The position numbers were made by a program, and so were the translations under genes. Shown in pieces: positions 8,403 through 13,408 of a DNA stretch of 13,408 nt. The notes beneath the pieces are model-generated. The model searched no databases and was not told where the DNA came from. It was given only the letters and a program-made list of their open reading frames with translations. Positions within the stretch are counted from its first letter, which is position 1, and each line of letters opens with the position of its first letter. The stretch spans positions 1-13,408 of the forward strand of contig LT636167.1 in assembly GCA_900128565.1 (NCBI GenBank). The letters are read 5' to 3'. The DNA comes from Stramenopiles sp. TOSAG23-6 (taxonomy: Eukaryota; Sar).

Positions 8403-11030
8403 ATGAAGTATTTAATCATCTGTTTAACGCTACTTTGTGCGACAGTTGGTGAGGCAACTCTAACGCATAAAGTATTTATTGAATATTTGAGAGAAAATCA
8501 AACCCAGGAGGCAGAAACTTTGGCACAAAAGTATATTGATGACGTCGACGTCCACGAATTACCGCCTAATTTCTTGGAAGAAGGTCTCGCGTATAGCTTA
8601 ATAAATTCAAGAATGGAGTTAGCTAAGTCTTTTTTGTATAAAGGAGCACATGTAACTGAAAGTATTTACAAAGACTTTATCAGAAGAGGAAAACACGAAG
8701 AAGTAGAGTTGCTATTTTCTTTCGATGACAGAACAGATTTAAAATTTAATTTGCTGCAATTTGCGCTCGATCTTCAGGGGAGGGACGTAAGGAGTCTACA
8801 ATGGGTTTTTGAAATTGCTTACAAGGATGGAATTAGTATAGATGATTTTGAAATTAACAAACACACCGCACTAACGTACTGTCTTGAATCAGAAGAAATG
8901 ACTTTAGTTTCGGATTTAGTAACAAAATATAAAGTAGATGTTGATAAAGTGGATGCTAGTGGTTACAGCCCGCTTCAAATTGCTTTGAAAATGTTAGAGA
9001 CTGAAGACGCCGTGGGTCATGTCGAAGGTCTTCGTAATGTTATACTACTATTCTTACATAATGGTGATGGAAAAATAGCTTTCAAAGGAAGTAGTTCTGG
9101 TGAAACACTCCTTACTTGGCTTCTGAAACGCGAGGATGTTCATGGAATAATTGAGTACTTATTGGATGCTAAAGGCGTAAATATTAATCAAACGAATGAC
9201 AATGGTGAAACACCCCTTGAAATCTCTTTAAGATTTAGGGGTACCGGTGATTATTTTACGACAGAGAAACTCCTAGAGAGAGGTGCTGATCCTAAACAGA
9301 GATTACGCGGAGGAGAAACATTGCTCACTAGTCTTCTGAAATTTAAAGACTGGAAAATGATGAAGGATCTTCCAGGTTTATCGATTCTTGCTAATCAAAT
9401 GAATGCTCATCATGAAACACCGCTTTCAATTGCGGTCGCTCAAAATAATTTGGATGCATGCAAATTTCTTGTACATGATTTCGAAGCTGATATAAATGGA
9501 TTTAATGGTCTCGCAATGGCAAAGGCATCTAATAATGCAACAGTTACACACCATACTGGAGAGTATAAACTTATACTTGACTACGTTGATGTATTTTTTA
9601 TTTTTTTGAATTTGTATTTTTTTTTCGTACAAATTTGTGTACCTAACAAAATNTACAAAAAAATATATATTTTCACGATACATGGGCGAAATTATCCACA
9701 ATACGAACAATCAAATGGAAATAATTATCTATATATTGGTAGACAAGAAACGATGCAAATACTTGGGGTCTCTGGATCTGGTGATTTTATTCGTCCTTTC
9801 CCTGGTGGTGATCTATATGGAGACTTTGTTGTAGAAACAAAAGGCGGATTACGAGGACTAACTAGTCGTGTATTCCATTTGTCAGATTGTCAGGCAAAAA
9901 TTGTTGCTTCTCGGATCCAAATTGAGCCTATGAACATTAATAGTAATTGTCCTAATCAGGATATTATAATTATAACGGATTCGTATGAAGAACTGGATTC
10001 AAAGTTAACGTATCTTCGTGTGAAGACATTATTAGATCTAGGAGCGGATGGAAATATTGTGTTTAAAACTGATGTTATACCAATTATTCCCTCGGTTACA
10101 CCAACTGAATCTTTACCCTGCCCTACAGGGGTTACACCACTGTACATCTTTACGCAAAATGGACATCTAGAAATTGTTGACGCGTTATTGAAAAGTGGAG
10201 TTGATGTTAATAAAACTGGAAATGACACTTCGATGTTGGAAGCAGCATTAAATGAGATAACTGATAGCAAAATTATTGAGAAATTATTGGAGCATAAAGT
10301 CGATCCTTTTGGAAATGGTGCTTTATCAGAGTATCTTAAGAGAAAATCTAAACCATCTCCTATCATTGTTCAGCTTCTATTAGATTATGGAATTAGTATG
10401 AATTCTGGTTACATTGGTGACTGCGCTTTATCTGAGTCTTTGAAATTGAAATTGAATGATATTACTCAAATGATATTAAGTACTAATCCTCGTATTGACA
10501 CTCCAATGCTTGTGGATGCAATGATGAACCCAAATTATGACGTTGATCGATATGTCTTTGAAAAAACGTTTGGCGATAAAGAATATAGAAAGAAATTACT
10601 ATTAGCTGCGAAGATGCTTCATTTTGCTAAAAGAGATGATGTTGTTTGCGATGTTTTACAGAAACTTTTGCCATATATGAACAAGGCACAAGATAAAATT
10701 GCCTTGAGGAATATACAAAACTGTTACATTCACACTGGAAAAAGAGTTAATGATGTTTTTGGTACCTTATCTAAAGATGCAGTTGAAGTGAGTGTAGGCG
10801 GCGGGGCAGCGACCGATTCAGAACATTTGAAAACTGATGCACGCCAATTGGAGCCCGAGCCGGAGCTCGAGCCGCAGCCGTTGACAGAGAATCAGCGGAA
10901 TCAGGCGAGGAAGCTCGCAAATCGACTGGGGCACAAGGCAGCTGAAGAAGAGAAACTCCCGACGCAAGCGAGTGCTTTAGTGGGTACTATATTAGATGAA
11001 TTAATTGAATCTCTTTTAAAAAAATTTTAG
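8403..11030 (+). CDS. Secreted ankyrin-repeat protein
   Basis: ATG at 8403 opens a signal peptide (MKYLIICLTLLCATVGEA). The frame is open to 11030, but 9591-9683 is an introner-like intron; removing it (93 nt, in phase) gives about 844 aa. Ankyrin-type helices recur near residues 151 (HTALTYCLES), 186 (GYSPLQIALK), 233 (GETLLTWLLK), 266 (GETPLEISL), 304 (GETLLTSLLK), 337 (HETPLSIAVA) and, after the intron, ~545 (GVTPLYIFTQNGHLEIVDALLKSG minus its last residues). Residues around 410-520 are not clearly ankyrin. The last ~80 residues carry an acidic EPEPELEPQP stretch in a GC-rich patch. Ankyrin repeats bind proteins and are usually cytosolic, so the signal peptide is unusual. No transmembrane segment was seen after it. 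A poly(A) signal is at 11080. Confidence 0.75.
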   Translation: MKYLIICLTLLCATVGEATLTHKVFIEYLRENQTQEAETLAQKYIDDVDVHELPPNFLEEGLAYSLINSRMELAKSFLYKGAHVTESIYKDFIRRGKHEEVELLFSFDDRTDLKFNLLQFALDLQGRDVRSLQWVFEIAYKDGISIDDFEINKHTALTYCLESEEMTLVSDLVTKYKVDVDKVDASGYSPLQIALKMLETEDAVGHVEGLRNVILLFLHNGDGKIAFKGSSSGETLLTWLLKREDVHGIIEYLLDAKGVNINQTNDNGETPLEISLRFRGTGDYFTTEKLLERGADPKQRLRGGETLLTSLLKFKDWKMMKDLPGLSILANQMNAHHETPLSIAVAQNNLDACKFLVHDFEADINGFNGLAMAKASNNATVTHHTGEYKLILDYVDVFFIFLNLYFFFVQICVPNKXYKKIYIFTIHGRNYPQYEQSNGNNYLYIGRQETMQILGVSGSGDFIRPFPGGDLYGDFVVETKGGLRGLTSRVFHLSDCQAKIVASRIQIEPMNINSNCPNQDIIIITDSYEELDSKLTYLRVKTLLDLGADGNIVFKTDVIPIIPSVTPTESLPCPTGVTPLYIFTQNGHLEIVDALLKSGVDVNKTGNDTSMLEAALNEITDSKIIEKLLEHKVDPFGNGALSEYLKRKSKPSPIIVQLLLDYGISMNSGYIGDCALSESLKLKLNDITQMILSTNPRIDTPMLVDAMMNPNYDVDRYVFEKTFGDKEYRKKLLLAAKMLHFAKRDDVVCDVLQKLLPYMNKAQDKIALRNIQNCYIHTGKRVNDVFGTLSKDAVEVSVGGGAATDSEHLKTDARQLEPEPELEPQPLTENQRNQARKLANRLGHKAAEEEKLPTQASALVGTILDELIESLLKKF
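9591..9683 (+). mobile_element. Introner-like intron, copy 3
   Basis: Starts GTATTTTTTATTTTTTTG after the codon GAT. It then has a T tract, CGTACAAATTTGTGTACC, CCTAAC, and ends TTTTCACGATACAT before GGG CGA. There is no AG between the CCTAAC box and 9741. The first two AGs (9741, 9746) give frameshifts with this donor. A GT...AT end at 9683 keeps phase 0 and matches copy 2 and the OTU intron. The frame is also open through the element, so retention would not truncate the protein. It contains one ambiguous base (n at 9653). Confidence 0.7.
10796..10980 (+). other. GC-rich patch within ankyrin gene C-terminus
   Basis: Base and codon use change abruptly: CGG, GCG, CTC, CCG and GAG codons become common in an otherwise AT-rich gene. 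It encodes a Gly/Ala start, EPEPELEPQP, and a basic-acidic helix (ENQRNQARKLANRLGHKA). After 10980 the sequence returns to AT-rich. This could be an inserted domain or a fragment acquired from elsewhere; origin unknown. Confidence 0.6.
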
Positions 11031-11580
11031 AAAGAAATTTAAGAAAGAAAGAAAGATGTACATTATTTTTTTATGGAAAAATAAATTATTTTATGTCAAA
11101 AAAATAATATTTTGTCGGTTGTGTATACTCCACTCCGGTCCAGTCACGAAATTTGAGGGTCCCGCATTTTGTGGGTGCTCCCCGGCCCAAAGGATATTAG
11201 CTAATAAAATTTTTGGTCGGTCTAGCTTAGGTAGCCGGCAGAGATTTTTATGTACGTATTATATTATTATTTTTTTAAATTTAATAATACTAATTTTATC
11301 AAAATCGTCTCGAAATCGCAAGCAAGAATCAATCCGAATAATCAAAAAAATCGCCAAAAAAAAATCGAAAAAAATAATATTCATCGGTCATTTTATTTTT
11401 TTCTTTATGAACAGCAGCAAACATCAAAAAAAATATATACTAGCTGAGCTCAACACTTTTTGAGGCAACAGTATTAAAAGCAACTGTATCTCGTAGTATT
11501 TGAATAATATTATATTATTCTTCAGTGATACAGTCATCCCATTTATAAACTTTCACCAAAGAAGTTACCACTGAAGAATA
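11031..11580. other. Spacer without a gene (550 bp)
   Basis: It begins with GAAA-rich sequence (11031-11054) and an AATAAA at 11080-11085. A more GC-rich non-coding island spans about 11130-11245. Then come A-rich stretches (11340-11375) and an inverted repeat leading into the next gene. The open frames here are short, low-complexity and have no signal of coding. Confidence 0.5.
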
Positions 11581-11582
11581 AT
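11514..11582. repeat. 14-bp perfect inverted repeat spanning a start codon
   Basis: ATTATTCTTCAGTG (11514-11527) and its exact reverse complement (11569-11582), with a 41-bp loop. The right arm includes the A and T of the start codon at 11581. In RNA this could fold into a hairpin over the initiation site if transcription starts upstream; in DNA it could bind a dimeric factor. Confidence 0.75.
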
Positions 11583-12169
11583 GCACTCATACTACTTCGT
11601 AACTTTACTACTTTCCCTGTGCGCGATACACCGTAAGTCTTATAAACAACAAAAACATCACCTATATTCAAATTGAAACCTTCATTCTATCCTTAACTTG
11701 ACTTACATATCACACAATCATAGAATCCAGTGCTTACGAATGCAATGTGTGGATGGAAAATTCGACGTATAGTATTGATAAGAATGGTGAAAAAAAACTC
11801 ACAACTCCAGACGTGGAGGAAGAAGATGACATGGATGTCCCATTCGCAAAACGAAAACAAGTGGATACCAGTTCAGGCTGTGTAACTCTAAATATGACCA
11901 TACAATGGAAAGACAAAGACGACATTACGCATAAGTCACATTTATCAACAGGAAACTCAGTTGAAGAACTCTCTACTGGCTCTACTGGTAAAAATTGCCT
12001 TGAATTTGTAGAAGAAATGAAAGCCTGGCTGGAGGTCTTCAATATGTTTGATTTGGGACGTCACAATAATACGAAAGCTACTGTCGAATCGTCGCGTTGT
12101 AAGATGTGTGAAACTAATTTATGTAATGATAACCTCTTATTGGAAGATTCTACATCATTGAGACATTGA
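11581..12169 (+). CDS. Small secreted Ly6/uPAR-like cysteine-rich protein
   Basis: Exon 1 (11581-11632) encodes a signal peptide, MHSYYFVTLLLSLCAIH. Exon 2 is 11724-12169. The junction C|AA makes Gln, in phase 1. Product is 165 aa, with YEC at the mature start, then an acidic stretch (EEEDDMD), GCVTL, NCLEF, and a C-terminal CKMCETNLCND. The C-x2-C-x4-C-N ending resembles the closing signature of Ly6/uPAR three-finger domains. Only six mature cysteines are present and spacing is long, so the fold call is tentative. There is no C-terminal hydrophobic tail, so the protein is probably soluble. Possible poly(A) signal ATTAAA at 12192. Confidence 0.7.
11633..11723 (+). other. Canonical GT-AG intron in Ly6-like gene
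   Basis: Donor GTAAGT and acceptor CACAATCATAG, 91 nt. It separates the signal-peptide exon from the mature protein. ACATATCAC shortly before the acceptor resembles the 3' motif of the introners. Confidence 0.85.
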
Positions 12170-12251
12170 AACTATGCGCAATATTTTTTTTATTAAAATA
12201 ACATTGTTCCTTCAACAAACGAATGATCAACTTAGTATTTCTAATTAATAA

Positions 12252-12264
12252 TTAGGGTTTAGGG
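12252..12264 (-). repeat. Telomere-like box
   Basis: TTAGGGTTTAGGG, two units with one inserted T, in the 583-bp spacer. Confidence 0.7.
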
Positions 12265-12388
12265 ATTTTTGAATTTTCGTATGACTTTCATTTTTTGTAG
12301 AGTTTCATGATGTGGTTCTTCTCTTTTCTCTTTTAGATTCAAATTTTATAGTATCGATACACTTTGTTGAGCTGTCTATTATTTTTGT

Positions 12389-12402
12389 AACCCTAACCCT
12401 AA
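12389..12402 (+). repeat. Telomere-like box
   Basis: AACCCTAACCCTAA, two perfect units, about 350 bp upstream of the OTU gene ATG. Confidence 0.8.
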
Positions 12403-12752
12403 TATTTTATGATATATCTCCTGAATGTTTGTCAGTTAAATTTGAAAGTGTGATCACTGATCACTGATGAGTGTGATGGTCATTTTTTTTGATTGTTTTT
12501 GTTGATGGTTCGTTTCGCACGCACGTCGTTGTAGTATTTTACTATTTTCTAACTAGTACCACCAAGGTATTAATACTTGTATGTAGCCGCCTTGACCGAA
12601 AATACTGGTCGAAATTCGGCGTGTTCCACAAGGATATTTAACCATACAATACTTGTGATGATGTACAGTTTATTTAGATATTCAATAACTTACAGTTCGT
12701 ATACAGTTCACAGATAAATCCCGTTCTAGAGGGCTAAAAAAATAATATAGTG

Positions 12753-13309
12753 ATGGCAAAAAAAAAAAAGAAAAAAAGTAATAAAAATAAAGATATCCAA
12801 GAGTCGAGGAAACGAAAACAACAAGAACGCAATGAAAGGAAAAATGCAAAGATAGAAAGGGATAGTGTGAAATGGCAAACAGACTTGCAAAAGCTAGTTG
12901 TACAACTCAAGAAACATTCACTATGTGTTAGAAATGTTTTACCCGATGGTAACTGTTTGTTCCGTGTAGTTTTTATATATTAGAAGCAATAATGTACTTG
13001 AGAAAAACACCAGTTTATAGTTTCATAATTTATAGTTTACATATTTCACATATAATATGCACTTGCCGATCAAATCGAGGGCCAAACTAAAAATCATTTG
13101 GAGTATAGACTGAAAATAGTTGATTTCATGGAGAACAATGCTTCAGATTTTTCTGGTTTTTTTGATACAGATGAAGAAACATGGGAAGAATATCTTTGTA
13201 GAATGCAAATAAATGCAGAGTGGGGTGGAAACTTGGAACTCAAGGCAGCCTCGGAGTTATTTAACTGTCAGATTGTAATTCACCAAGCTAATCAACCTCG
13301 GTGGATTAT
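12753..13309 (+). CDS. OTUD3: OTUD3-like OTU deubiquitinase (partial)
   Basis: Exon 1 is 12753-12965, exon 2 is 13059-13309, and the gene continues past the right edge. The ATG at 12753 starts a Lys-rich head (MAKKKKKK...) followed by a charged helix (ESRKRKQQERNERK). The OTU catalytic motif LPDGNCLFR has Asp65 and Cys68. Exon 2 continues it with ALADQIEG, a helix (EYRLKIVDFM), EEYLCRM, WGGNLELKAASELF and VIHQANQPRW, matching OTUD3-type order. The catalytic His would lie after the last intron, outside the window. OTUD3 is a cytosolic ubiquitin-chain protease; specificity here is inferred only by family. The join between exons requires a non-AG acceptor. It lies ~580 bp after the Ly6-like gene, same strand. 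Confidence 0.88.
12966..13058 (+). other. Non-canonical GT...AT intron in OTU gene
   Basis: Exon 1 ends CGT (Arg of DGNCLFR) and exon 2 must start at GCA CTT GCC (ALAD). An in-frame TAA sits only two codons before GCA, and no AG lies between it and GCA. The intron is therefore GTAGTT...ATAATAT, 93 nt, phase 0, with a TG dinucleotide at each border. It contains in-frame TAG and TAA stops, so it cannot be exon. Its 3' end (ACATATTTCAC then ATATAATAT) resembles that of the introner copies, though the rest does not. Confidence 0.82.
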
Positions 13310-13408
13310 GTATGTTTTATTTTTTTTCAAATTCGATTTTTTTTTCGTACGGAATTTTGTACCTAACAAATTTTAGTTTTTTTTTTTGAAATATTTTTCC
13401 AAAATACA
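13310..13408 (+). mobile_element. Introner-like intron, copy 4 (cut by window edge)
   Basis: GTATGTTTTATTTT, T tract, CGTACGGAATTTTGTACC, CCTAAC, a longer T tract and GAAATATTTTTCC, ending AAAATACA at the last base. It follows ATT AT of the OTU gene, phase 2. By alignment with the other copies the element should end at ATACAT, one base beyond the window. A TTTTAG at 13372-13376 lies mid-element and is probably not the acceptor. Confidence 0.8.

Larger units (their letters stand above)
12170..12752. other. Spacer without a gene (583 bp)
   Basis: It holds two telomere-like boxes (12252, 12389), a TGATCACTGATCACTGA cluster near 12450-12467, and a 17-bp near-palindrome (12563-12579, CAAGGTATTAATACTTG). 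No open frame with coding character was seen on either strand. It presumably contains the OTU gene promoter. Confidence 0.5.

Noticed and set aside
9563-9742. Canonical GT-AG solution for the intron in the ankyrin gene (donor GTATAA, acceptor TTGGTAG)
   Set aside because: It keeps frame (180 nt), but the donor does not coincide with the start of the repeated element, and it deletes an ankyrin-like helix and apparently coding sequence. Kept as an alternative, not preferred.
11223-11236. tRNA-like A box (TAGCTTAGGTAGCC)
   Set aside because: No B box at the expected distance and no cloverleaf can be drawn.
11340-11400. A-rich stretch with TCG spacers as an antisense introner copy
   Set aside because: It lacks the GTAC palindrome and the GTTAGGTAC complement of the CCTAAC box; simple A-tract similarity only.
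12297-12339. Small intron-like segment GTAGAG...CTCTTTTAG in the spacer
   Set aside because: No coding sequence on either side, and about 40 nt is far shorter than the other introns.
13372-13376. TTTTAG as acceptor of the last intron
   Set aside because: The other copies continue past this point with T tract and GAAATATNTTTTC, so the element does not end here.

Overview
The window is nuclear DNA of a eukaryote with a compact, AT-rich genome (roughly one third GC by eye). The evidence is short spliceosomal introns of about 90-140 nt, AATAAA-type poly(A) signals, eukaryote-only domain families (BRCC36-type JAMM deubiquitinase, OTUD3-type OTU deubiquitinase), many N-terminal signal peptides, and TTAGGG-type telomere motifs scattered between genes. 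TAA, TAG and TGA all act as stops, so the code looks standard. The lineage cannot be fixed from the sequence: a small-genome animal and a protist both remain possible. No tRNA, rRNA, CRISPR array, virus gene or prokaryotic operon was seen.

Layout, left to right. A secreted protein on the minus strand (69-1171) runs off the left edge. Head to head with it, across a 309-bp shared promoter, is a three-exon secreted esterase-like hydrolase (1481-3377). Three plus-strand single-exon genes follow: a repeat-bearing basic protein (3635-5188), a secreted PSI-like protein (5408-6085) and a four-helix membrane protein (6349-6957). The last converges on a two-exon BRCC36-like gene on the minus strand (7063-8063). 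BRCC36 is head to head with a secreted ankyrin-repeat protein (8403-11030). A 550-bp spacer leads to a small secreted Ly6-like cysteine-rich protein with a signal-peptide exon (11581-12169). A 583-bp spacer leads to an OTUD3-like gene (12753-13309) that runs off the right edge.

The most striking content is a family of near-identical introns. Four copies (1-68 minus, 2354-2448, 9591-9683 and 13310-13408 plus) share a GTAYNTTTTAT start, long T tracts, a central GTAC...GTAC palindrome and a CCTAAC box. All four lie in the sense orientation of their host gene, as expected of introner elements (transposon-like introns). Reading frame also indicates that some introns here do not end in AG. The OTU gene's first intron can only be removed with a GT...AT boundary (equivalently, between two TG dinucleotides), and copies at 2354 and 9591 fit the same rule in frame. 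Canonical GT-AG introns coexist with them (BRCC36, Ly6-like gene, second hydrolase intron).

The genes do not form an obvious pathway. Five of the eight encode predicted secreted or surface proteins and two encode deubiquitinases, but shared regulation is only hinted at, by TGACTC motifs and telomere-like boxes in several 5' regions.
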